Origin: an uncultured Lachnospiraceae bacterium
GTDB taxonomy: Bacteria; Bacillota; Clostridia; Lachnospirales; Lachnospiraceae
Direction of reading: 5' to 3'
DNA length: 64,000 bases
NCBI GenBank assembly: GCA_900544445.1
Contig: UQVK01000009.1
Coordinates: 5,881-69,880, forward strand
Shown: positions 44,677 through 52,344 of the stretch, piece by piece
Layout: every line of letters begins with the position of its first letter
Numbering within the stretch: position 1 is the stretch's first letter
Made by a program: the position numbers and the translations under genes
Notes under the pieces: model-generated
Database searches by the model: none
Seen by the model: only the letters and a program-made list of their open reading frames with translations
What the model was told of the DNA's origin: nothing

Positions 44677-46365
44677 TTACAGCGGAATATTTCCGTGCTT
44701 TTTCTTCGGGTTCGCCGCTTCCTTTCCGGCGAAGGCTTTCAGGGCAGAGAGCAGCCTCTCTCTGGTCTCCTCCGGATGGATGACTTCGTCCACGAAGCCG
44801 CGGGAAGCCGCGACGTAAGGATTGAGGAAACGTTCCTCATATTCCCGGATACATTCAGCGCGCATGGCTTCCGGATCGGCGGCCGCCTTGATTTTTCTGC
44901 GGAACGCGATGTTCACGGCCCCCTCCGCTCCCATCACGGCGATTTCCGCAATGGGCCACGCATATACATAGTCCGCGCCCATTTCCTTGGAGTTCATGGC
45001 GATATAGGCGCCGCCGTAGGCTTTACGCATGATGACGGAAATCTTCGGCACAGTCGCCTCGGAATAGGCGTAAAGCATCTTTGCTCCGTGGCGGATGATG
45101 CCGTTATGCTCCTGCGCGGTACCGGGCAGGAAGGCGGGCACATCCACCAGGGTGATCAGGGGAATGTTGAAACAGTCGCAGAAGCGGATGAAGCGGGCTG
45201 CTTTGTCAGAAGCATGGTAGTCCAGGGAACCGCCCATCACCATCGGCTGATTTGCAACGATGCCCACGGTATTTCCTTCCATGCGGGCGAAGCCCACCAC
45301 CACGTTCTTCGCGAACTGTTCCTGCACCTCAAAAAAGCTGTCCCAGTCCACAACGCAGTCGATGACCTTTTTCACATCATAAGCATGTCTGGAATTATCC
45401 GGCACGATCTCCGTAAGGAGCGCACAGGGATTCAGCTTCCTGCGGTTCGCTCCGTCACGGGTAAGGCCTTCTCTGGAAGCCATCTCCTTCACTTCTTTTT
45501 CCTTTTTTCCGTGCAGCTTTCTTCCCAGACCGCCCATATGCTCCAGCATGCGGTTAAAGCTCCTGGAAAGGGCCTTCTTCTCCGCCTTCACAATGACGGG
45601 GGCCTTCTGGTCATAGCTGGAAGGAAGATAGTTCAGCAGCTTACGCACGCCCATCAGGCATTCCTGTTCGCTGTCATAGGTGAAATGGGATACGCCGCTC
45701 TTCGTGGCATGCACCATGGCGCCGCCCAGCTCCTCCACCGTAGTTTCCTCATTGATGACCGTCTTCACCACGTTCGGTCCGGTGATGAACATTTTCGAGG
45801 TGTCCTTCACCATGAAAATAAAATCGCAGATGGCGGGTGCATAGCAGGCTCCGCCGGAGCAGGGGCCAAGGATCACCGCGATCTGGGGAATCACGCCGCT
45901 GGCCTTCGTATGGCGCAGAAACATTCCCGCATAGCCGCTCAAGGAGTCGATTCCCTCCTCGATTCTCGCTCCGCCGCTGTCGTTGATGCAGACAAACGGC
46001 GCTTTCATCTCCAGCGCCATATCCTGAATTCTGCGGATTTTCATGGAATGGCTTTCTCCGAGCGTTCCTCCGATCACGGTGAAATCCTCGCTGGCCGCAT
46101 AGACCAGACGTCCTTCCACATATCCATATCCCGTTACAACGCCGTCGCCGGGCACTCTTCTCTTATCCAGGTCAAAGTCGTCGATCCTGGATTCCACAAA
46201 GGCATCCGTCTCCACAAAGGTACCCTTATCGAACAGCAGCTCCAGACGTTCCCTCGCCGTCAGCTTTCCGCCGTCGTGCTGCTTCTGTATCTTTGCCTCC
46301 CCGCCGCCGAGGAACGCCTTTTTCCGTCTTTCCTCCAGATCCTGATTCGCCTGTTCCCAGTTCAT
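44677..46365 (-). CDS. Biotin-dependent acyl-CoA carboxyltransferase / decarboxylase subunit with insertion
   Basis: 562 residues; relatives (PCC-beta, methylmalonyl-CoA decarboxylase alpha) have ~510-520. 'GGGEAKIQKQHDGGKLTARERLELLFDKGTF' starts the crotonase-like N-half; 'INDSGGARIEEGIDSLSGYAGMF' and 'GPCSGGACYAPAICDFIFM' form the acyl-CoA site. The C-half has 'DVPAFLPGTAQEHNGIIRHGAKMLYAYSEATVPKISVIMRKAYGGAYIAMNSKEMGAD' and ends 'PKKKHGNIPL'. The linker (about 255-315) carries an extra basic segment of roughly 45 residues. No biotin carrier, biotin carboxylase or decarboxylase membrane subunit is adjacent. Substrate (acetyl-, propionyl- or methylmalonyl-CoA) cannot be told. Biotin ligase birA lies 6 kb away. 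Confidence 0.9.
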   Translation of the reverse strand: MNWEQANQDLEERRKKAFLGGGEAKIQKQHDGGKLTARERLELLFDKGTFVETDAFVESRIDDFDLDKRRVPGDGVVTGYGYVEGRLVYAASEDFTVIGGTLGESHSMKIRRIQDMALEMKAPFVCINDSGGARIEEGIDSLSGYAGMFLRHTKASGVIPQIAVILGPCSGGACYAPAICDFIFMVKDTSKMFITGPNVVKTVINEETTVEELGGAMVHATKSGVSHFTYDSEQECLMGVRKLLNYLPSSYDQKAPVIVKAEKKALSRSFNRMLEHMGGLGRKLHGKKEKEVKEMASREGLTRDGANRRKLNPCALLTEIVPDNSRHAYDVKKVIDCVVDWDSFFEVQEQFAKNVVVGFARMEGNTVGIVANQPMVMGGSLDYHASDKAARFIRFCDCFNIPLITLVDVPAFLPGTAQEHNGIIRHGAKMLYAYSEATVPKISVIMRKAYGGAYIAMNSKEMGADYVYAWPIAEIAVMGAEGAVNIAFRRKIKAAADPEAMRAECIREYEERFLNPYVAASRGFVDEVIHPEETRERLLSALKAFAGKEAANPKKKHGNIPL

Positions 46366-46377
46366 TTTTTCCTCCTT

Positions 46378-46450
46378 GCCGAAGCGTTTTACGCTGAGGC
46401 CGCGCGCCGAACCTCCAGTTCGGCGTCAGCAGGATTTGCGACGCTTCGGC
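46378..46450. repeat. Nested palindrome immediately upstream of the carboxyltransferase
   Basis: Outer perfect 10-bp repeat GCCGAAGCGT / ACGCTTCGGC (46378-46387, 46441-46450), with an inner stem CGCCGAAC-CTCCA-GTTCGGCG and flanking GCTGA/TCAGC. In RNA it folds into a long two-stage hairpin ending at the ribosome-binding site, so it may tune translation. It could also be a REP-like repeat. Confidence 0.65.
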
Positions 46451-46560
46451 GCAAATCTTTCCTCCATCATTTCCTGTGCCGGCGGCTGCGGGCCCTGTTT
46501 TCCTGCCGTCGACGTATGCTTCTTTTTATCTTGAAGCACTGATTACTTGATTTTTTAATT

Positions 46561-46575
46561 ATTTGAATTTCAAAT
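46561..46575. promoter_or_regulatory. FabT-like operator (candidate)
   Basis: ATTTGAA-T-TTCAAAT, a perfect palindrome that contains TTTGA-N3-TCAAA, the core of the FabT fatty-acid regulator box described in streptococci (ANTTTGATTATCAAATT). It lies 13 nt past the -10 box, a fitting place for repression. Confidence 0.4.
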
Positions 46576-46587
46576 CTTTTCTGCATT

Positions 46588-46615
46588 ATTATAGCACGAA
46601 AAGAAAAAAGTGCAA
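46588..46615 (-). promoter_or_regulatory. Promoter of the carboxyltransferase gene
   Basis: Minus strand TTGCAC (46610-46615), 16 nt, TATAAT (46588-46593). The leader is ~215 nt and contains the FabT-like box and the nested palindrome. Confidence 0.72.
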
Positions 46616-46700
46616 TCCCCTTTTTCCTTTCGTGCCATCTTTCTGTGTCCTGCTCCGTTTTCAGGGACAAAACAGGCCGCCCGGCAGTTACGGACCGCCG

Positions 46701-47819
46701 TCAGGCCAGCTCCTGCTCTGCCATATCCAGCGCCGCGCGCAGAACCTTGTCCATATCATAGTAACGGTAGCCGCCAAGCCGTCCGCCAAAAAGAACGTTC
46801 TTTTCTTTCTCTGCCAGCGCACGGTATTTTTCATACAGCGCCATGTTCTTCTCATCGTTCACCGGATAATAGGGCTCGTCTCCAGGCGTCCATTTTGCCG
46901 GATACTCTCTGGTGATCACGGTGCCGGGCTGCGTGCCGAACTCAAAATGCTTGTGTTCAATGATACGGGTCCAGGGAATCTCTCTTTCGGTGTAATTCAC
47001 CACCGCATTCCCCTGATAGTTGTCCTCATCCGGAAGCTCCTCCGTCTCAAAACGCAGAGAACGGTATTCCAGAGCCCCGAGCTGAAAACCAAAATATTCG
47101 TCGATCATGCCGGTATAGAGCAGCTTATCCCAGGTATCCGGCCTGTCCGCGGAAGCATTTTCTTCCAGGAACTGCCGGTAGGAAATGCCGGTGCGTACCG
47201 TACAGCCCTCCAGCATTTTTTCAACAATCTGTGTATAGCCGCCGATCGGAATCCCCTGGTAAGGGTCATTGAAATAGTTGTTGTCATAACGAAACCGGAG
47301 CGGCACTCTTCTGATAATAAAGGCCGGAAGCTCTCTGCAGTCTCTCCCCCACTGCTTTTCCGTATACCCCTTGATCAGTTTCTCATATACGTCCCGTCCT
47401 GCCAGTGACAGCGCCTGCTCCTCCAGATTCTCAGGTTCTCCGATATGCAGCTCGGCGATCTGGTCCGCGATGATCTTCTTCGCCTCAGCCGGCCTCTTTA
47501 TCCCCCACATCCGGCTGAAGGTGTTCATATTGAAGGGGAGGTTATACAGTTCGTCCTTATAGACGGCCACCGGAGAATTGATATAGTGGTTAAATTCTGC
47601 AAATCCCCTCACATAGTCCCAGATCTGTCTGTCCGAGGTGTGAAAAATATGGGCACCATACCTGTGCACCTGAATGCCCATACTCTCCTGCGTGTAGATA
47701 TTTCCGGCAATATGGTCTCTTTTGTCAATCAGCAGGCAGCTCTTCCCGGCCTTTCGCATCTCATGCGCAAAGCACGCTCCAAACAGCCCCGTTCCCACAA
47801 TCAGATAATCATAATGCAT
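46701..47819 (-). CDS. glf: UDP-galactopyranose mutase
   Basis: 372-residue FAD enzyme that interconverts UDP-galactopyranose and UDP-galactofuranose for cell-surface glycans. The dinucleotide motif is 'DYLIVGTGLFGACFAHEMRKAG' at the N-terminus, then 'DKRDHIAGNIYTQESMGIQVHRYGAHIFHTSDRQIWDYV' and 'KGYTEKQWGRDCRELPAFIIRRVPLRFRYDNNYF'. The C-terminal 'NVLFGGRLGGYRYYDMDKVLRAALDMAEQEL' is canonical. Full length. Begins 19 nt after the XRE gene, with AAGGAGA before the ATG, so the two are co-transcribed. No galactofuranosyltransferase is adjacent. Confidence 0.97.
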   Translation of the reverse strand: MHYDYLIVGTGLFGACFAHEMRKAGKSCLLIDKRDHIAGNIYTQESMGIQVHRYGAHIFHTSDRQIWDYVRGFAEFNHYINSPVAVYKDELYNLPFNMNTFSRMWGIKRPAEAKKIIADQIAELHIGEPENLEEQALSLAGRDVYEKLIKGYTEKQWGRDCRELPAFIIRRVPLRFRYDNNYFNDPYQGIPIGGYTQIVEKMLEGCTVRTGISYRQFLEENASADRPDTWDKLLYTGMIDEYFGFQLGALEYRSLRFETEELPDEDNYQGNAVVNYTEREIPWTRIIEHKHFEFGTQPGTVITREYPAKWTPGDEPYYPVNDEKNMALYEKYRALAEKEKNVLFGGRLGGYRYYDMDKVLRAALDMAEQELA

Positions 47820-47838
47820 GAAAATCTCTCCTTAATCG

Positions 47839-48174
47839 TTATTTTGCCTTATATTTCTTAATCTGTACAAAGTCATCCATCAGGCCCAGGATCTTGTCCC
47901 TTCCTTCCTGATTCAGCTTCACGTAATACTGCATGACTCTGTTTTCCAGAAGCTGCTCGCTGATGGTGGTATCCCTTTCCAGAGAGCTGAAATCTACCGG
48001 ATTCAGGTTCAACTTGTTGCACATTTTAATTACCGTGCCATAAGCCATTCCGTCAATTCCGCGTTCCAATGCTGTCACCAGAGTGCTGTAAGGAATCTGC
48101 ATCTCAAGCGCAAACTGCCTTACGCTTCTGTACTGGCTTAAAATTTCTTTCTTCAAGATCTGTGCTTTGGTCAT
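47839..48174 (-). CDS. XRE-family helix-turn-helix regulator
   Basis: 111 residues. The N-terminal HTH (about 14-65) reads 'YRSVRQFALEMQIPYSTLVTALERGIDGMAYGTVIKMCNKLNLNPVDF', of the Cro/C1 type. The C-terminal ~40 residues 'ERDTTISEQLLENRVMQYYVKLNQEGRDKILGLMDDFVQIKKYK' are a helical dimerisation or effector segment. First gene of an XRE-glf pair, so it may control surface galactofuranose or simply share the transcript. Confidence 0.85.
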   Translation of the reverse strand: MTKAQILKKEILSQYRSVRQFALEMQIPYSTLVTALERGIDGMAYGTVIKMCNKLNLNPVDFSSLERDTTISEQLLENRVMQYYVKLNQEGRDKILGLMDDFVQIKKYKAK

Positions 48175-48224
48175 TCTAAAATCCCTCCATTACCTTGCGA
48201 CCCTTATAGATTTCGTATTTGTTT

Positions 48225-48254
48225 ATTGTACACTACTTCCCTTTCATTTTGCAA
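48225..48254 (-). promoter_or_regulatory. Candidate promoter of XRE-glf
   Basis: Minus strand TTGCAA (48249-48254), 18-nt spacer, TACAAT (48225-48230), ~50 nt before the ATG. Confidence 0.5.
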
Positions 48255-48345
48255 CAACTCTTTGAAAAAATATACAGGATTTCGGATATTTTAAGAATTT
48301 GGTCATAATTTCCCACAAAATATTCACAATTGGCGAAAAACTTGA

Positions 48346-48431
48346 AGTGCCGCGCCCAGCAGAGGCCATTCACGGCACTGTCTTTTTCCAGAATTTACTA
48401 TATATTGTAAATTTATAAATATTTATAAATT
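48346..48431. repeat. Hairpin and perfect AT palindrome in the greA-XRE gap
   Basis: The ~400-nt gap holds no gene. It contains a 7-bp stem AGTGCCG / CGGCACT (48346-48379) followed on the plus strand by GTCTTTTT, and an AT-only 22-bp perfect palindrome at 48410-48431 built of two copies of ATTTATAAAT. Function unknown; the palindrome may be a regulator site or melt easily. Confidence 0.55.
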
Positions 48432-48521
48432 ATTTTTACTCCATTTCGGAGTCCGGCAGTCCCATATCTTCCCGAAAATCCGATGATAAACAATATCATT
48501 CCCTGCCACACAAAAGGTCTG

Positions 48522-48548
48522 CCGTTTCCGGCAGACCTCTGATCCGTT
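48522..48548 (-). terminator. greA terminator
   Basis: 9-bp perfect stem AGGTCTGCC / GGCAGACCT with loop GTTTCC, then TTTT on the minus strand; ends the argF-to-greA run. Confidence 0.8.
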
Positions 48549-48576
48549 TTTTCCTGCTCTTTTTCCAGTTCCACTC

Positions 48577-49059
48577 TTAATTGGAGCGCTGGATCTCCAG
48601 CACTTTGTACTGCAGAACTCCCACCTGTGTTTCCACATTCACAACGTCTCCAACCTTTGCGCCGATCAGCGCCTTGCCGACGGGAGATTCATTGGATATC
48701 TTACCTTTCAGACTGTTGGCCTCGGTGGAACCCACAATCTTGTACTCCAGTTCTTCATTATATTCCAGATCCAGGATCTTTACGCGGCAGCCGATGTTGA
48801 TCTTCTCCAGATCCACTTCATCCTCAACCACGACCTCAGCGTTCTTCAGGATCTTTTCCAGTTCCTCAATTCTCGCCTCGATATCACGCTGTTCGTCCTT
48901 CGCCGCATCATATTCCGCGTTCTCAGACAGGTCTCCCTGCTCTCTGGCTTCCTTAATCTTCTGTGCCACTTCCTGCCTTTTCACGACCTTCAGATCATGC
49001 AGTTCATCTTCATATCTGCGGAGCCCTTCATAGGTAAGGATATTTTTCTTCTCTTCCAT
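48577..49059 (-). CDS. greA: Transcription elongation factor GreA
   Basis: About 160 residues from MEEKKNILTYEGL; an ATG 6 nt earlier is also possible. The N-terminal coiled coil is 'RYEDELHDLKVVKRQEVAQKIKEAREQGDLSENAEYDAAKDEQRDIEARIEELEKIL', with the acidic tip DLSENAEYDAAK that reaches the polymerase active site. The FKBP-like C-domain is 'YKIVGSTEANSLKGKISNESPVGKALIGAKVGDVVNVE'. Rescues backtracked RNA polymerase. Last gene of the run. Confidence 0.97.
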   Translation of the reverse strand: MEEKKNILTYEGLRRYEDELHDLKVVKRQEVAQKIKEAREQGDLSENAEYDAAKDEQRDIEARIEELEKILKNAEVVVEDEVDLEKINIGCRVKILDLEYNEELEYKIVGSTEANSLKGKISNESPVGKALIGAKVGDVVNVETQVGVLQYKVLEIQRSN

Positions 49060-49135
49060 CTTCATTCCCTTTCCTGTTTTTCGTTCCTTCATCGCAAAAG
49101 CCCCGGACGGCAGTTGCCGGCGGCCTTATTTTCTC

Positions 49136-49981
49136 TTATTTACAACGGTTCGTATTATACCTTTTTCTCACAAAGGTGTCAAGGTACATCCGGGCGCTTC
49201 TGTAACAAACATCCCGCCTCTTCGCGTAAAGCAGACGCTCCCTTCCGGCATCTGAGGCCATGTCCAGATAGATCGTTTTCTCCGGCAGGCATCGAAAGGG
49301 AGCCTTCCCTTCCCTTCTGGCATCCACGCAGAGCGTCCGCTCCGGCGCCTTCCTGCGGAAATATTCCGGCAGCCTCGCCGCCCCGATGACGGGAAGGCCC
49401 GTATCCTGATAAATATGGCGGTAGTACGCGTGATTTTCTGTCAGAGAGAGGCTTCCAGCGCGCTCCGGAACGGCGGAGCTGACCAGCAGCAGGCCATTCA
49501 GCCTCCCATAATCCTCTCCCAGAAATTCCTGCATCCATGCCGCCTGGCGCATCAGCAGCCGCTCCGGCTCCTCCTCTTCCAGCTCCGGCAGCAGCACGAT
49601 CAGGTTTTCCCGAAAGGGCTGTTCCCGATAAAAACGGGCCATCCAGAACAGTCCCGGAAGAGACTCTGCGTGCGGCGCCGGCTCCGGAAGCTTTTCCCGA
49701 AGCCCGTCCTCATACCAGACCAGTCCCCTGGGCGGACGGCGGCGGATCATGCGGATGAGCCTCTTTTCCAGCTTTTGGGGCCTTTTCAGCCAGCGGGAAG
49801 GAAGAAGAACGAAGGTGATTTCCACTTCCTCGTCTGCATCCGTAAACCGCTTCGGCCTTCCAAAATCCGGCAGAAGGGGGAATTTTCTCTTTTTTTCTTC
49901 CATCAGATAAGCGTCCAGATATTCCATACTCCAGCGTATGCCGGCCGTTCCTTTTTCATACATGGAAAACGTCCGCATCAT
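49136..49981 (-). CDS. Conserved-looking hypothetical protein between dusB and greA
   Basis: 281 residues, very rich in Arg, Glu and Leu, with no signal peptide. 'VEITFVLLPSRWLKRPQKLEKRLIRMIRRRPPRGLVWYEDGLREKL', 'FRENLIVLLPELEEEEPERLLMRQAAWMQEFLGEDYGRLNGLLLVSS', 'YRHIYQDTGLPVIGAARLPEYFRRKAPERTLCVDARREG' and 'KTIYLDMASDAGRERLLYAKRRDVCYRSARMYLDTFVRKRYNT' alternate beta strands and helices, suggesting an alpha/beta fold. I do not recognise the family. The start sits 3 nt after the dusB stop, so translation is coupled. Confidence 0.7.
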   Translation of the reverse strand: MMRTFSMYEKGTAGIRWSMEYLDAYLMEEKKRKFPLLPDFGRPKRFTDADEEVEITFVLLPSRWLKRPQKLEKRLIRMIRRRPPRGLVWYEDGLREKLPEPAPHAESLPGLFWMARFYREQPFRENLIVLLPELEEEEPERLLMRQAAWMQEFLGEDYGRLNGLLLVSSAVPERAGSLSLTENHAYYRHIYQDTGLPVIGAARLPEYFRRKAPERTLCVDARREGKAPFRCLPEKTIYLDMASDAGRERLLYAKRRDVCYRSARMYLDTFVRKRYNTNRCK

Positions 49982-49984
49982 TCC

Positions 49985-50980
49985 TCAAAGAGTACACGCC
50001 TCAAAGAGCGCATGCCCAAAAGGCGCATGCCCAAAAAGCGCACGAAGTTCTTCCATGGTTTCCATCCGGTTGACCCGCTCACGCAGCTTTGAGGAGCCCG
50101 GCCAGCCCGCGGTATACCAGCCCACATGCTTTCGCATCTCCAGAATGGCCGTATGCTCTCCTTTGTATTGGATCAGAAGGGCGGCATGGCGCAGGATCAT
50201 TTCCCGAAGTTCCTCTGCGGAGGGGCCGGAAAGCAGCTCTCCGGTCTCCAGGTAATGCGCCGTCCGGCCGAAAATCCACGGATTTCCCCGTGCGGCACGG
50301 CCGATGGCCACCCCGTCGCAGCCCGTCTGTATCAGCATCTGCTCCGCGGCCTCCGGCCCCGTCACGTCCCCGTTTCCGATCACAGGAATCTTCACCGCGG
50401 CCTTCACCTGGGCGATGATGTCCCAGTCCGCCTTTCCGGCATAGAACTGCTGTCTCGTCCTTCCATGTACGGTGACGGCGGCCGCGCCGCTCTCCTGGGC
50501 GATGTGGGCCAGCTCCACCGCATTGACATGCTCCTCGTCAAAGCCTTTGCGGATCTTCACCGTCACCGGCTTCTTCACCGCCGAAGCGACCGCCGAAATG
50601 ATCCGTCCCGCCAGCAGGGGATCCTTCATCAGGGCGGAACCTTCCCCATTATTCACCACCTTGGGAACAGGGCAGCCCATATTGATGTCCAGAATGGCAA
50701 AGGGCCGCTCCTCTATTTCTTTTGCCATCTGCGCCATCAGCTCCGGCTCGCTGCCGAAAAGCTGCAGGGAAACAGGGCCCTCCTGATCATGAATTTCCAG
50801 CAGGCCTTCCGTATTTTTATTTTTATAATAAATAGCCTTGGCGCTCACCATTTCGCTGCACACCAGCCCCGCTCCCTGCTCTCTGCAGAGCAGACGAAAT
50901 GGCAGGTCGCTTACCCCTGCCATTGGTGCGAGAATCACCCGGTTGTCCAAAGTCACGTTTCCGATCCGAAGCTTATCCAT
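49985..50980 (-). CDS. dusB: tRNA-dihydrouridine synthase B
   Basis: About 331 residues from the ATG at 50980 (MDKLRIGNVTLDNRVILAPMAGVSDLPFR), with AAAGGA upstream. FMN-binding TIM barrel with the catalytic-Cys block 'LDINMGCPVPKVVNNGEGSALMKDP', then 'VTVKIRKGFDEEH', 'AVTVHGRTRQQFYAGKADWD', 'VIGNGDVTGPEAAEQML' and 'GCDGVAIGRAARGNPWIF'. Reduces uridine in tRNA D-loops. The C-terminus carries small repeats (GHAPFGHALFEA) coded by near-identical 14-bp units around 49995-50040. Confidence 0.96.
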   Translation of the reverse strand: MDKLRIGNVTLDNRVILAPMAGVSDLPFRLLCREQGAGLVCSEMVSAKAIYYKNKNTEGLLEIHDQEGPVSLQLFGSEPELMAQMAKEIEERPFAILDINMGCPVPKVVNNGEGSALMKDPLLAGRIISAVASAVKKPVTVKIRKGFDEEHVNAVELAHIAQESGAAAVTVHGRTRQQFYAGKADWDIIAQVKAAVKIPVIGNGDVTGPEAAEQMLIQTGCDGVAIGRAARGNPWIFGRTAHYLETGELLSGPSAEELREMILRHAALLIQYKGEHTAILEMRKHVGWYTAGWPGSSKLRERVNRMETMEELRALFGHAPFGHALFEACTL

Positions 50981-51060
50981 TCCTGTCCTTTCATCCATTT
51001 CCATTCGCCGAAAAGCCGGGTCGGGAAATGCATCACCTGATACATTTCCCAATCTTCCCA

Positions 51061-51831
51061 TCATTTCCGGTTCTTCTCGTAAATCATCTGCAGTCCGTCC
51101 AGCGTCAGAGAACTGTCATAAATATCTATCACATCAGTTTCGTCAGAAATAATCCGCCCCAGACCTCCGGTAGCAACCACCTTCATGTCCGGAATTCCCG
51201 TTTCTTTCTTCACCATGTTGACAATATATTCCGTCTGACCGATCTGACCGAACATCAGTCCTGCCTGCATGCTGGAAATGGTCTCCTGAGCCAGAATACT
51301 CTTCGGCTTTTTGATCTCCACCACTGGGAGCCTTGCCGTATCCTCCCACAGCGCCTTGGCGCACATCCGGATGCCCGGCGCCGTAATTCCTGCCGCAAAA
51401 CAGCCGTCCTTCGTCACATAGTCGTAGGTGGTCGCCGTTCCAAAATCCAGCACCAGCACGGGGCCGCCGTACTTTTCATAGGCCGCCACAGCATCCACGA
51501 TCCGGTCCGCCCCGATTTCCTTCGGATTTTCCGTCACGATACGGATTCCCGTTTTGGTCCCAACCCCCACGATCAGAGGCGGCGTTTCCAGATAACGGGT
51601 GATTCCGCCAATCAGGGAGTGCATGATATTGGGAACCACGCTCGCCACAATCGTTCCCTCAATCTGCTCCTTTGTAATCCCGTCAAACATCAGAAGCTGC
51701 CGGATATTCATGCCGTACTCATCCGAGGTATGCGCCGTCTTCGACATCATCCGAAAGGTTGTCACCAGCTTCTTCCCGTCATAAACCCCGCAGGTAATGT
51801 TCGTATTTCCCACATCAATCGCTAAAATCAT
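51061..51831 (-). CDS. coaX: Type III pantothenate kinase
   Basis: 256 residues from [19 protein letters not shown], with AAGGA 8 nt upstream. ASKHA-fold phosphate loop DVGNTN, '[53 protein letters not shown]' (pantothenate and catalytic Asp) and '[14 protein letters not shown]' (adenosine motif). First step of CoA synthesis. Lies between DUF6145 and dusB. Confidence 0.97.
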   Translation of the reverse strand: MILAIDVGNTNITCGVYDGKKLVTTFRMMSKTAHTSDEYGMNIRQLLMFDGITKEQIEGTIVASVVPNIMHSLIGGITRYLETPPLIVGVGTKTGIRIVTENPKEIGADRIVDAVAAYEKYGGPVLVLDFGTATTYDYVTKDGCFAAGITAPGIRMCAKALWEDTARLPVVEIKKPKSILAQETISSMQAGLMFGQIGQTEYIVNMVKKETGIPDMKVVATGGLGRIISDETDVIDIYDSSLTLDGLQMIYEKNRK

Positions 51832-51882
51832 ACCACATTTCCTTCCCGCCGCCACCGGGCGGCACATTACATCCCGCAGGGA

Positions 51883-52305
51883 TCATTCATCCCCGCCATC
51901 TTCCAGCAGATCTCCCACATTCTCCTTCAGAACCGCCGCGCGGTAATACAGACTTAAGGATTCCAGAAGCTCCGTTCTCTTTCTGCGGATCTCTCCCAGC
52001 AGAAGCCCGGCGCTCACCTCATCGTACAGATAGTCCTCCTCTGAGGCCTGCGTTTCCAGCGTCACGCCGCCGTCCGCCTCAAAGAGAACGGTAAATATCC
52101 CGCCCGCCTCTTCGGTGAAGAGCACACAGATGATATGCAGCTCATCCTGGACGGACTGGGGCAGCTTTTTGAAATCCGGATTAAAAAAATATTTCTGTTC
52201 ATAGGAATTGGCTCCGCAGAGTACCACCCGTCCCGCTTCATCTCTGCGGTCCGTCTGTTCCCCGCGCTTTTTTTCTTCCATCGTCAATGTCTTTTTCCTT
52301 TCCAT
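51883..52305 (-). CDS. DUF6145-family protein
   Basis: 140 residues. The core 'VVLCGANSYEQKYFFNPDFKKLPQSVQDELHIICVLFTEEAGGIFTVLFEADGGVTLETQASEEDYLYDEVSAGLLLGEIRRKRTELLESLSLYYRA' is a pattern I associate with DUF6145 proteins of Lachnospiraceae. It is a small acidic cytosolic protein of unknown role, usually found near birA/coaX as here. Ends in an acidic tail. Confidence 0.8.
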   Translation of the reverse strand: MERKKTLTMEEKKRGEQTDRRDEAGRVVLCGANSYEQKYFFNPDFKKLPQSVQDELHIICVLFTEEAGGIFTVLFEADGGVTLETQASEEDYLYDEVSAGLLLGEIRRKRTELLESLSLYYRAAVLKENVGDLLEDGGDE

Positions 52306-52344
52306 GCACCGCCTGCGGCGGCTCTTTCTTTCCGTCAGCCCTTC

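Noticed and set aside
48410..48431. Replication origin or DnaA-box cluster at the AT-rich palindrome
   Set aside because: No TTATNCACA boxes nearby and no dnaA/dnaN context; only an AT palindrome.
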